A stretch of DNA of 8,263 bases from an uncultured Planctomycetaceae bacterium (GTDB lineage: Bacteria; Planctomycetota; Planctomycetia; Pirellulales; UBA1268): NCBI GenBank assembly GCA_937926325.1, contig CALAZQ010000596.1, positions 1 to 8,263 on the forward strand. The letters are read 5' to 3'. Made by a program: the position numbers and the translations under genes. Numbering within the stretch: the stretch's first letter is position 1; each line of letters starts with the position of its first letter. The notes under the pieces are model-generated. The model ran no database searches. It saw nothing but the letters and a program-made list of their open reading frames with translations, and was not told the DNA's origin. This document shows, piece after piece, positions 1 to 6,261 of this stretch.

Positions 1-230
1 TCGGCCGCTACCTGCGGGCCGTAGGCGATGGCGATGAATTTCAGTCGCAGCTGCTCGTCGCTGATCCCGGGCTGCTGGCGACGGATCGCTGCGAAGGCCA
101 TCTGCCGGACCTGGTCAGAGAGAAACCGAGCCCGGGCAAATCGCTTGGCAGGTGGCAGACGCCTGATTGCCGCAAGCTCTGCCGCGTGAGCTTCTGGCGA
201 TGTGTCGAGGGTGTAGGGCTGGTCAATCAT
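1..230 (-). CDS. Small conserved hypothetical protein, N-terminal part, truncated by window edge
   Basis: An open frame on the minus strand starts at an ATG (complement of 228-230) and runs 76 codons to the left edge without a stop, so the 3' end is missing. It begins MIDQPYTLDTSPEAHAAELA and continues with a basic helical stretch (RRLPPAKRFARARF, about residues 23-36) and then PGISDEQLRLKFIAIAYG (residues 55-72). An in-frame TGA lies three codons upstream, so the start cannot lie further out; a GGGAG sits about 13 nt before the ATG, which is far for a ribosome binding site. The ISDEQLRLKFI..YG pattern reminds me of short (about 80-100 residue) planctomycete and cyanobacterial hypothetical proteins that often sit beside a nucleotidyltransferase-like gene; this is from memory and unverified. 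It lies 70 nt downstream of the helicase gene in the same direction. No domain, membrane segment or catalytic motif is visible, and the function is unknown. Confidence 0.72.
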   Translation of the reverse strand, partial: MIDQPYTLDTSPEAHAAELAAIRRLPPAKRFARARFLSDQVRQMAFAAIRRQQPGISDEQLRLKFIAIAYGPQVAA

Positions 231-249
231 GGTGTCGGCTCATGCTCCC

Positions 250-289
250 GTCGGCTTGCTCAAGCGAGATTGTGCTGCAAGCTGCCGAC
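250..289 (-). terminator. Hairpin after the helicase gene, possible terminator or attenuator
   Basis: GCTTGC at 254-259 pairs with GCAAGC at 277-282 (6 bp), and GTCG at 250-253 pairs with CGAC at 286-289 (4 bp) across a 3-nt bulge (283-285); the loop is 17 nt. The helicase stop codon is 12 nt away on its 3' side. There is no U-tract, so a classical intrinsic terminator is not supported. An alternative small stem pairs GCTTG 254-258 with CAAGC 261-265, but its 2-nt loop is too tight to form as written. It could lower transcription into the downstream small gene or protect the helicase mRNA end. This is inference from base pairing only. Confidence 0.3.
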
Positions 290-300
290 AGCGTCCACGG

Positions 301-2403
301 CTACCGCCGCTTCCGCGGCTTGGCCCCGACCTTTTCACGCGGCTCGGCCGGGCCCTCGACGAATTTGTCTGCCTGGCCGGTCAGTTCATACAGAAATCGA
401 CTCGGCTTGCTCGGCTTGGCCTTGCCCCACTTCATCCGGGTCAGCGCCAGTGACAGCATCAGCCGCTTGCGGGCCCGGGTCACACCGACGTAGCAGAGCC
501 GCCGCTCCTCGTCGATCGCCGGCAGGCCCTCGTTCACGGCCCGGATATGCGGCAGCAGGTTCTCTTCCATGCCGACCATCCAGACGCAGTCAAACTCCAG
601 CCCCTTGGCCGCGTGCAGGGTCATCAGCTTGAGCTTGTTGCCCTTGGTCTTGTCCTCCTCAAACCGCTCGGCTTCCTTGACCTCCAGGATCAAATCGTCG
701 AGGTAGCGGCGGACCGTCGTCGCCGGGTCGACGCCGCGATGCTCCTGCTCGTGCCGGGCCAGGCCGTTGACCAGTTCTTCGACCGACTGCCAGCGGGCCT
801 CCTGCTCGGCCTCGTCCTCAAACTCCTTGGCGAGGTAGTTGCGGTAGCCACTCTGCTCAAGCACCCGCCGCAGCGAGTCGGCCGCCGAACCGTTGCCAGC
901 CCCGGTCCCCGCCGCCGGTGCCAGCCGGATCAGCGCCTCCAGTTTGGCCACGCCGCCAGCAGCAGCTGCCGAAAGCCGGCCTGCGTTGCGGGCTTCAAGC
1001 AAGGCCGACCAGAGGCTGCGGCCCCCTTCGGCGGCGTCTTTGCGGGCCTTTTCGAGCGCGTTGTAGGACAGCCCCCGTGGCGGCACATTGGCAATCCTCG
1101 ACAAGGCCAGATCGTCCTCCTGATCGACCAGCAGCCGCAGGTACGACAGCACGTCCTTCACCTCGCGGCGATCGAAGAACGACCGGCTGCCGACCAGCTC
1201 GTAGGGGATGTTGCGATGCCGCAGCTCGGTCTCAAAGACACGGGTCTGCTCACCCGTGCGGACAAGGATCGCCATTTCGCTCGGCGGGGCCACCCGCTCC
1301 CGCAGCAGGGCCTCGGCATCACCAGTGACTCGCCGGGCCTCGTCCACCTCGTCCTGGGCCTGCACGATGGCCGGCTTTAATCCTGAGGCGGCCTGTGAGA
1401 CCAGCTTCTTGCCGTGCCGCCGGGTGTTGCAGGCGATCAGGGTGTTGGCCGCCTCGATGATCTCAGGAGTTGAACGATAGTTCTCCTCGAGCCTGACCAC
1501 CGTCGCCCCCGGCCAGCGGCTGGGGAATTCCAGGATGTGTGAGATCTGGGCGCCCCGCCAGGCATAGATCGACTGGTCGTCATCCCCCACCACGCAGAAG
1601 CTTTTGTGGTCGCGGGCAAGGGCCGAGAGGATTCGCTCCTGAATGCCGCTGGTGTCCTGATATTCATCGACCAGCAGATGGTCGAACCGGCCGGCCTCCT
1701 GCTGCCGCACCGCCTCGTGCTCGGTGAAGAGCTGATCGACCACCAGCAGCAGATCGTCAAAGTCGACCGCCCCGTTGGCCCGCATCGCCCGCTGATACCG
1801 CTGGTAGCCGGCAGCCGCCAGATCCCACGAGTCGTCGGCATCAGCCGAGAGGGTGTCAAACACGACCTCGGCCCGCACGCCGCGGCTCTTCCAGCGGCTG
1901 ATCCGGTCGAGCAGTTCTCCCGGCCGCAGCGTCGCCTCCGCCACCCGCAGTTCCTTCAGCACCTTGCGGGCGGTGGTCTCCTGCTCGCCCCGGTCGACGA
2001 TCACGAACCGGTCGGGATAGCCGGCCAGCCGGGCATGCCGCCGGAGAATCCGGACGCAGAGCGAGTGGATGGTCGAGACTTCGGGCTTTGGCGGCGGGTT
2101 CTCCTTGCCGCCGGTGGCGGGCTTTTTGCCCCGCCCACCAAACCGGTTGCCGATGCGAGCGACCATCTCGCGAGCCGCCTTGTTGGTGAAGGTGACGGCC
2201 AGAATGCGGTCTGGCGGCGTGCCTCGCTTGACGAGGTTCACGATCCGGGCGATCACCACCCGGGTCTTGCCGGTGCCGGCTCCGGCGAGGACCAGCAGCG
2301 GGCCGGCGGGGGCGTTGACGGCCTTGGCCTGGGACTCGTTGAGACCCGCCGAGCCGGCGGGGCGGCGTGGAGGGGACGACCGTGTCGAAGCTGCAGTGGC
2401 CAT
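301..2403 (-). CDS. UvrD/Rep/PcrA-family ATP-dependent DNA helicase (SF1A, 3'-5')
   Basis: A complete 700-residue superfamily 1A helicase expected to unwind DNA 3'-5' with ATP in repair or replication restart. All motifs are present in order: Q-motif LNESQAKAV (21-29), Walker A AGAGTGKT (40-47, Lys46), Ia TFTNKAA (71-77), Walker B DEYQDT (246-251), motif III VVGDDDQSIYAWRGA (271-285), IV RLEENYRST (304-312), V TLHAAKGLEF (595-604) and VI EERRLCYVGVTRARK (632-646). The length lies between E. coli Rep (about 673) and UvrD (about 720). The stretch after motif V (VGMEENLLPH) and the short C-terminus, lacking the long UvrD/PcrA tail, look closest to Rep, but I would not fix a symbol. Oddities are a Ser/Arg/Pro-rich N-terminal extension of about 20 residues, a Gly/Lys/Pro-rich insert at about 88-109, and a Lys/Arg-rich end. 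The start is an ATG with only a weak GGAAAG just before it; it reads divergently from the TPR gene. Confidence 0.95.
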   Translation of the reverse strand: MATAASTRSSPPRRPAGSAGLNESQAKAVNAPAGPLLVLAGAGTGKTRVVIARIVNLVKRGTPPDRILAVTFTNKAAREMVARIGNRFGGRGKKPATGGKENPPPKPEVSTIHSLCVRILRRHARLAGYPDRFVIVDRGEQETTARKVLKELRVAEATLRPGELLDRISRWKSRGVRAEVVFDTLSADADDSWDLAAAGYQRYQRAMRANGAVDFDDLLLVVDQLFTEHEAVRQQEAGRFDHLLVDEYQDTSGIQERILSALARDHKSFCVVGDDDQSIYAWRGAQISHILEFPSRWPGATVVRLEENYRSTPEIIEAANTLIACNTRRHGKKLVSQAASGLKPAIVQAQDEVDEARRVTGDAEALLRERVAPPSEMAILVRTGEQTRVFETELRHRNIPYELVGSRSFFDRREVKDVLSYLRLLVDQEDDLALSRIANVPPRGLSYNALEKARKDAAEGGRSLWSALLEARNAGRLSAAAAGGVAKLEALIRLAPAAGTGAGNGSAADSLRRVLEQSGYRNYLAKEFEDEAEQEARWQSVEELVNGLARHEQEHRGVDPATTVRRYLDDLILEVKEAERFEEDKTKGNKLKLMTLHAAKGLEFDCVWMVGMEENLLPHIRAVNEGLPAIDEERRLCYVGVTRARKRLMLSLALTRMKWGKAKPSKPSRFLYELTGQADKFVEGPAEPREKVGAKPRKRR

Positions 2404-2438
2404 GGCTTTCCGGACTCTACCACACCGCCAGTGTCACC

Positions 2439-2467
2439 TTGACGCTCTGCCGTGGGAAGCGTCTATT
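2439..2467 (+). promoter_or_regulatory. Candidate sigma-70-type promoter for the TPR-pseudouridine synthase pair
   Basis: TTGACG at 2439-2444 (5 of 6 to the -35 consensus) is followed after exactly 17 nt by TCTATT at 2462-2467 (4 of 6 to TATAAT). It faces the TPR gene and would give a leader of roughly 70 nt. It lies in the 141-bp region between the divergent helicase and TPR genes (2404-2544), where a promoter is expected. I saw no equally good match pointing toward the helicase. Such matches occur by chance, and planctomycete promoters are poorly characterised. Confidence 0.42.
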
Positions 2468-2544
2468 TGCAGGACTGCGGCGGCATTTGCGGCAGATTCC
2501 CGCCGTCGCCGCCCCGGAATGGAATCCACCCTTGGGAGCATCAC

Positions 2545-3375
2545 ATGAAGTCGGAACGCCGGCACGAACTCGCGGAAAATGACCTCGCCGACAGCGTCGA
2601 GAACCTGGCGGAACGGTTTCGGCCGTACGTCGCGACTATTCTGACAGCCGCGATCGGTGGCCTGGTCGCCGTGATTGTCGGCCTGTTTGTCTCCTCGCGG
2701 TGGGAGGCGAGCCGGGCCGAAAGCTGGGACGCCTGCCTGGCGGCGCTGACGACCGGGAATGAAGATGCCTTTCGCGAGGTGCTGATCCGCTATCCCAGCA
2801 CCCCTGCCGCCCAGTGGGCCGAACTGGTGCTGGCCGATCGGGCGGTCTCGGAGGCGACCAGCCTGCTGTTTCAGAAGCTCGACCCGGCCAACGATATCGC
2901 CCGGCAACGGCTGGAGCAGGCCGTCACCGCCTACCAGGGGCTGCTGGCCGAGCAGCCGACCGGCATGATCGCCCAGCGAGCCACCTTCGGGCTGGCCAAG
3001 ACGCGGGAGTGCCTCGGTGAACTTGCTGAGGCCCGCCGCGGCTATGAGACGCTGGCGAAGGAATATGCCGACAGCCCGATGGCCGATCTGGCGGCTGCGC
3101 GGGCGACCGACTTAGCCCGGGCCGATACGCAGCAGTTCTACGACTGGTTCTTCGAGCAGCGGGCAGCCTCGGCGGAGCCGTCAGCCGACGACGAGCCGGC
3201 GGATGCCAAAGCCGCCACGCCCGCTGCCGGTGATGCGAGTGAGAACAAAGCAGACGCAGGAGATGAGCCAGCGGCAACGCAGCCAGAGGCAGCCAAGACT
3301 GAGTCCGGGGCGGAGCAGAACGACACAGCTGCGACTGAGTCGAAGCCTGCTGAACAGCCCGCGGCGGAGGAATGA
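2545..3375 (+). CDS. Single-pass membrane-anchored TPR-like protein (YfgM-like architecture)
   Basis: A 276-residue protein. The frame is open 31 codons further upstream, but the ATG at 2545 is preferred: GGGAG at 2533-2537 lies 7 nt before it, and the protein then opens MKSERRHELAENDLADSVEN, a start I associate with planctomycete homologues (memory). Residues 1-27 are charged and probably cytoplasmic; 28-50 form one hydrophobic helix; the rest is probably exported. Residues about 60-190 are Ala/Leu-rich paired helices with TPR character, for example LEQAVTAYQGLLAEQP (123-138) and ELAEARRGYETLAKEYADSP (159-178). A FYDWFFEQ motif (198-205) ends the folded part. Residues 207-276 are a low-complexity Ala/Glu/Asp tail. 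The order cytoplasmic tail, single helix, TPR resembles E. coli YfgM, an inner-membrane protein linked to SecYEG and periplasmic chaperones; that role here is only an analogy. It is the first gene of a probable two-gene operon, ending 3 nt before the next start. Confidence 0.82.
   Translation: MKSERRHELAENDLADSVENLAERFRPYVATILTAAIGGLVAVIVGLFVSSRWEASRAESWDACLAALTTGNEDAFREVLIRYPSTPAAQWAELVLADRAVSEATSLLFQKLDPANDIARQRLEQAVTAYQGLLAEQPTGMIAQRATFGLAKTRECLGELAEARRGYETLAKEYADSPMADLAAARATDLARADTQQFYDWFFEQRAASAEPSADDEPADAKAATPAAGDASENKADAGDEPAATQPEAAKTESGAEQNDTAATESKPAEQPAAEE
3366..3371 (+). promoter_or_regulatory. Shine-Dalgarno GGAGGA that decides a CTG start
   Basis: GGAGGA lies within the last codons of the TPR gene. 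The core GGAGG (3366-3370) is 8 nt from the CTG at 3379, an ideal distance. It is only 1 nt from the out-of-frame ATG at 3372, too close for initiation there. It is the best ribosome binding site near the pseudouridine synthase N-terminus and the main argument for the CTG start. Confidence 0.6.
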
Positions 3376-3378
3376 CCG

Positions 3379-4395
3379 CTGGACGCTCCTCCGACAGGGC
3401 CGGCGCCCGTCCCCGGTGACGAGGTTCACTTCACCATCGACGAGGACTCTGCTGGCAGCCGCATCGATCAGTTCCTCTGTCGGCGGTTTCCTGGCTTCAG
3501 CCGTTCCTACCTGGCGCGGGCGATCGAGCAGGGAAGTGTTCGGGTCGATGGCGTGACGGCCCGGGCGTCGCTGAAGACCAAGCCCGGCATGACGATCTGC
3601 TTCACCGTGCCCGAGCCACCCCGGCAGGGGCCGGAGGCGGAGGAGATTCCGCTGGAATTTCTCCACATCGATGATTGCATCGCGGTCGTCAACAAGCCGC
3701 CCGGCATGGTCGTCCACCCGGCCAAGGGCAACTGGCGGGGAACTCTCGCGGGGGCGCTGAAGTGGCATCTGCAGCAGGAGGGGGCTGGGCTTTCCACCAG
3801 CGGCGGGCCGACCCGCCCCGGTATCGTTCACCGGCTCGACCGTGACACCAGCGGGGTGATCGTCGTGGCCCGCAGCGATGCGGCCCATCAGCTGCTGGCC
3901 AAGCAGTTCGAGCAGCGGACGGTCGAGAAGACCTACCTGGCGATCACCCAGGGGCAGCCGGAGTTTGACCGGGACGAGATCGACCGGCCGATCGGCATCC
4001 ACCCCTACCAACGTGAAAAGATGGCCATCCGAGCCGGCCACTCGACCAGTCGGAACGCTGTGACACGGTTTGAGGTGCTGGAGCGGTTTCGGGGGGCGGC
4101 GCTGGTGCGGGTGCAGCCGAAGACCGGCCGGACGCACCAGATCAGGGTCCACCTGGCCGCCATCGGCTGCCCCGTGCTGGCCGATGCCCTCTACAGCGGC
4201 CGGGGGCAGATTGAACCGCGGCTCTTCGGCGGACCGCGGGACGCGGCGGCAGTGCTCACCCGGCAGGCGTTGCATGCTGCCTCGCTGTTGCTCGACCATC
4301 CGGCCAGTGGTGATCGGGTCAGCTTCACGGCCCCTTTGCCCGCCGACATGGAGGCGATGCTGGCGGTGCTCCGCGGACAACCGGGCTCGCGGTGA
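3379..4395 (+). CDS. RluA/RluC/RluD-family 23S rRNA pseudouridine synthase, probable CTG start
   Basis: This enzyme isomerises specific uridines in RNA, most likely 23S rRNA, to pseudouridine. From the CTG it is 338 residues, close to E. coli RluD (326) and RluC (319). An S4 RNA-binding domain spans about 24-80 (SRIDQFLCRRFPGFSRSYLA, then SVRVDGV). The catalytic domain follows, with NKPPGMVVHPAKG (about 108-120), the signature GIVHRLDRDTSG whose HRLD aspartate (Asp154) is the expected nucleophile, and KTGRTHQIRVHL (248-259). LTRQALHAASL near the C-terminus also matches the family. The start is unusual: no in-frame ATG, GTG or TTG precedes the S4 domain, and the first GTG (3553) would cut most of it away. 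The CTG at 3379 has GGAGG 8 nt upstream. The gene follows the TPR gene by 3 nt, so the two are probably co-transcribed. Family call certain; exact site (RluD- versus RluC-type) and start less so. Confidence 0.93.
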   Translation: MDAPPTGPAPVPGDEVHFTIDEDSAGSRIDQFLCRRFPGFSRSYLARAIEQGSVRVDGVTARASLKTKPGMTICFTVPEPPRQGPEAEEIPLEFLHIDDCIAVVNKPPGMVVHPAKGNWRGTLAGALKWHLQQEGAGLSTSGGPTRPGIVHRLDRDTSGVIVVARSDAAHQLLAKQFEQRTVEKTYLAITQGQPEFDRDEIDRPIGIHPYQREKMAIRAGHSTSRNAVTRFEVLERFRGAALVRVQPKTGRTHQIRVHLAAIGCPVLADALYSGRGQIEPRLFGGPRDAAAVLTRQALHAASLLLDHPASGDRVSFTAPLPADMEAMLAVLRGQPGSR

Positions 4396-4425
4396 GCCGG
4401 GGTGAACCGCCGCGGTCCCGCCGGC
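4396..4425. terminator. Hairpin filling the convergent spacer, possible bidirectional terminator
   Basis: The 30 nt between the two convergent stop codons can fold completely. GCCGG (4396-4400) pairs with CCGGC (4421-4425), GG (4401-4402) with CC (4418-4419) past a single bulged G, and ACC (4406-4408) with GGT (4414-4416) around a GCCGC loop. A symmetrical hairpin between convergent genes fits a shared terminator. Neither side has a T-run, so termination would have to be non-canonical or Rho-assisted. GC-rich DNA forms such stems readily by chance. Confidence 0.38.
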
Positions 4426-6174
4426 TTACGGTGTGATGGAGGCGTCAAAATCGGCCGGCAATTTGGCATCGGTGACCGTGCCGCTGCTGCCGGCGTCGGC
4501 CCGGCCGCCCAGGTCGAATGGAAAGCTGAGCGTGAAGCGGCTGCCTGTCTGCGGGCTGCTTTTCACCGTGATGTCGCCCCCGTGCTCCCGCAGAATCTTG
4601 CGGCTGACGGTGAGCCCCAGCCCGGTGCCCCGTGCCCCCTTGGTCGAGACAAACAGGTTGAAGATCTCGGGCAAGGTGTCGGCCGGAATGCCCGGTCCGT
4701 TGTCGCGGACGGTGATCCGCACCGCCTCTTGTAGTTCGTCGAGTTCCACCGCGATTTCCACCCGGCCATCAGGCTGCTCTTCGACGGCATCGATGGCGTT
4801 GGTGACCACGTTGAGAACCGCCCGCGAGATACCCTCCGGATCGCACAGCAGCTTGGGGAATGCATCGTCCGGCTGCCAGCGGATCGTCACCCCGGCCTCC
4901 TCGGCCCGCTGCGCCACCGTTTCGACGATCTCGTTGATGATGGCCGTCAGGTCGGAGGGGACCGGGTCGGGCTCACGGTCCTTGCTGAAGGACAGCATGT
5001 CCATCACCAGTGAAGAGATCTTGTTCTGGTTGCGGCGGACGATGCCCCAGCCCTTGTCGGTGACCCCCAGGTCTTCGTTGTCGAGGCCCATCTCGACCAG
5101 GTAGCTGCCCCCGCGGATGCCCTGCAGGATGTTCTTGATGTGATGCGATAGCGTGGCGATCGTTTGGCCCACCGCGGCGAGCCGTTCGGCCTGGACCATC
5201 GCCGAGTAATAGGTGGTGTCTTCAACGGCCAGAGCCGCCTGATGGCCGATTGCCACCATCAGTTTGAGGTGTTCCTCGGTGAACCGCTGGCCGCCACCCT
5301 CCATCACCTCACCCAGAGGAATCAGCGTATCGACATAGAGCAGGCCAACCTGGCCGTAGCGACCCTGCATCGGGACACAAATCGCCTCATGCACCCCGGT
5401 TCGCATCACACTCTGGCCGGAACGGAAACGGTCGTCCCCCTGGGCATCGCTGGTGAGCACGCCTTCCCGCCGTTCGAGCACGTAGTCGAGAATGGTCCGG
5501 CTGATCGCCATCGATGATTGGCTGCCGGCATCGCGGTCCCGCCTCGCCTTGGTGTTCAGCCGGCCGGTTTCCGGTTCGAGCAGCATGATGCAGCCACGGT
5601 CGGCCTCCACCCACTCAAATACCAGCTGAAGCACCCGGTCGAGCAGCTCGTCGATGTCAAGCGTGTGGCTGACGGCCAACGCGGTGCGATACATGACCTG
5701 CAGGTTGCTGCGGGCCCGGGCCAGCCAGTGGTTCTGCGTGTCGTCCAGCGGCAGCGGTGGCCCGCCCAATTCGCCGGCGTCGTCGGGAATGGCCGAGATG
5801 ATCCGAGAGCCATCCTCGCGGCTCCCGTCCGCGACGATCTGGACGTTCTGCAGTCGGCGTTCAGCCAGGTCGCTGCCTGAGAACAGAAAGAGTGTCCGGC
5901 CGACCTGCAGCCGGTCACCCGGCGTGAGGGTCGCCTCGTCGATCCGTCGGTTATTGATGAAACTGCCGTTGGAGCTGTTGAGATCGACCACCCGGTAGCA
6001 GCCCTCCTCCAGCCGCAGCTCAACATGCCGGCGGGAGACTTCGTGGTCATCGACCTGGATCAGGTTGCCCTTCTCGCGGCCGATGGTCACAACGGCCCCG
6101 TCCTCGCCGGCAAGGGCCTCGAGATCAAAGTGCGTGCCACGATGGCTGCCTTGTATGCAGAAGAGCGAATGCAC
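4426..6174 (-). CDS. Cytoplasmic FHA-GAF sensor histidine kinase
   Basis: A 582-residue protein starting at GTG (complement of 6172-6174), with GGGAG (complement of 6182-6186) 7 nt upstream. Domains: FHA, about 1-100, with the phosphothreonine-binding signature GREKGN (32-37), SRRH (47-50) and NSSNG (66-70); a polar linker to about 155; GAF, about 160-320, including EADRGCIMLLEPETGRL and GVHEAICVPMQGRYGQVGLLY; a dimerisation/phosphoacceptor helix with TLSHHIKNIL (341-350); and HATPase, with N-box NVVTNAIDA (455-463), G1 DNGPGIP (491-497), FNLFVSTKGARGTGLGL (505-521, F- and G2-boxes). His344 is the likely phosphoacceptor, and the usual acidic residue after it is His345. No membrane segment or signal peptide is seen, so it should sense an intracellular ligand through GAF and bind a phosphothreonine protein through FHA. 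No receiver-domain or Ser/Thr kinase gene lies in the window, so its partners are unknown. The last 30 residues are a disordered-looking tail. Confidence 0.93.
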   Translation of the reverse strand: MHSLFCIQGSHRGTHFDLEALAGEDGAVVTIGREKGNLIQVDDHEVSRRHVELRLEEGCYRVVDLNSSNGSFINNRRIDEATLTPGDRLQVGRTLFLFSGSDLAERRLQNVQIVADGSREDGSRIISAIPDDAGELGGPPLPLDDTQNHWLARARSNLQVMYRTALAVSHTLDIDELLDRVLQLVFEWVEADRGCIMLLEPETGRLNTKARRDRDAGSQSSMAISRTILDYVLERREGVLTSDAQGDDRFRSGQSVMRTGVHEAICVPMQGRYGQVGLLYVDTLIPLGEVMEGGGQRFTEEHLKLMVAIGHQAALAVEDTTYYSAMVQAERLAAVGQTIATLSHHIKNILQGIRGGSYLVEMGLDNEDLGVTDKGWGIVRRNQNKISSLVMDMLSFSKDREPDPVPSDLTAIINEIVETVAQRAEEAGVTIRWQPDDAFPKLLCDPEGISRAVLNVVTNAIDAVEEQPDGRVEIAVELDELQEAVRITVRDNGPGIPADTLPEIFNLFVSTKGARGTGLGLTVSRKILREHGGDITVKSSPQTGSRFTLSFPFDLGGRADAGSSGTVTDAKLPADFDASITP

Positions 6175-6205
6175 CCGCGAGCTCCCAAGGAAAACCTGTT
6201 ACCCC

Positions 6206-6220
6206 ACCATGCCACATGGT
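6206..6220. repeat. Perfect inverted repeat ACCATG-CCA-CATGGT in the divergent control region
   Basis: Two 6-bp arms (6206-6211 and 6215-6220) flank a 3-nt centre. The repeat lies 32 nt upstream of the kinase GTG, on the kinase side of the promoter-like patch, and within the 142 bp shared with the peptidase gene. It could be an operator for a dimeric regulator or a small leader hairpin, although a 3-nt loop is tight. An overlapping GGTACC palindrome follows at 6218-6223. The role is inferred from position only. Confidence 0.35.
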
Positions 6221-6225
6221 ACCAG

Positions 6226-6242
6226 AATGGCCAACAATGGCC
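6226..6242 (+). repeat. Direct repeat AATGGCC spaced by 10 bp
   Basis: AATGGCC occurs at 6226-6232 and again at 6236-6242, exactly 10 bp apart start to start, which places both copies on the same face of the helix. It sits between the inverted repeat and the promoter-like patch. That geometry suits tandem binding of an activator or response regulator. Seven bases is short, so chance is a real alternative. Confidence 0.27.
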
Positions 6243-6252
6243 GCCCAGTTGC

Positions 6253-6261
6253 TACTATAGA
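6253..6261. promoter_or_regulatory. AT-rich -10-like patch between divergent kinase and peptidase genes
   Basis: The stretch TACTATAGA is one of the few relatively AT-rich spots in this part of the window. Reading right, TACTAT (6253-6258) is a 4-of-6 match to TATAAT, placed 64 nt before the peptidase start. Reading left, TATAGT (complement of 6254-6259) is a 5-of-6 match, placed about 80 nt before the kinase start. No convincing -35 box was found for either direction. Overlapping divergent promoters are therefore possible but weakly supported. The remainder of 6175-6316 holds the two repeats and the two ribosome binding sites. Confidence 0.28.

Noticed and set aside
547..1380. 277-codon plus-strand frame inside the helicase gene
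   Set aside because: Lies wholly opposite conserved helicase sequence; the translation is compositionally biased and has no motif.
1606..2442. 278-codon plus-strand frame opposite the helicase N-terminal half
   Set aside because: Overlaps the helicase Walker A and B regions on the other strand; Gly/Arg-rich shadow.
2452..2544. N-terminal extension of the TPR protein to 2452
   Set aside because: The extension overlaps the candidate promoter, has untypical Cys/Pro/Gly-rich sequence, and the ATG at 2545 has a good GGGAG ribosome binding site.
3553..3555. GTG at 3553 as start of the pseudouridine synthase
   Set aside because: It would remove most of the clearly encoded S4 domain and leave the protein well short of RluC/RluD length.
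3181..4380. 399-codon open frame on the minus strand opposite the TPR and pseudouridine synthase genes
   Set aside because: Antisense shadow in GC-rich DNA. The plus-strand frames carry recognisable S4, catalytic and TPR features, while this frame gives Arg/Pro/His-rich sequence with no domain.
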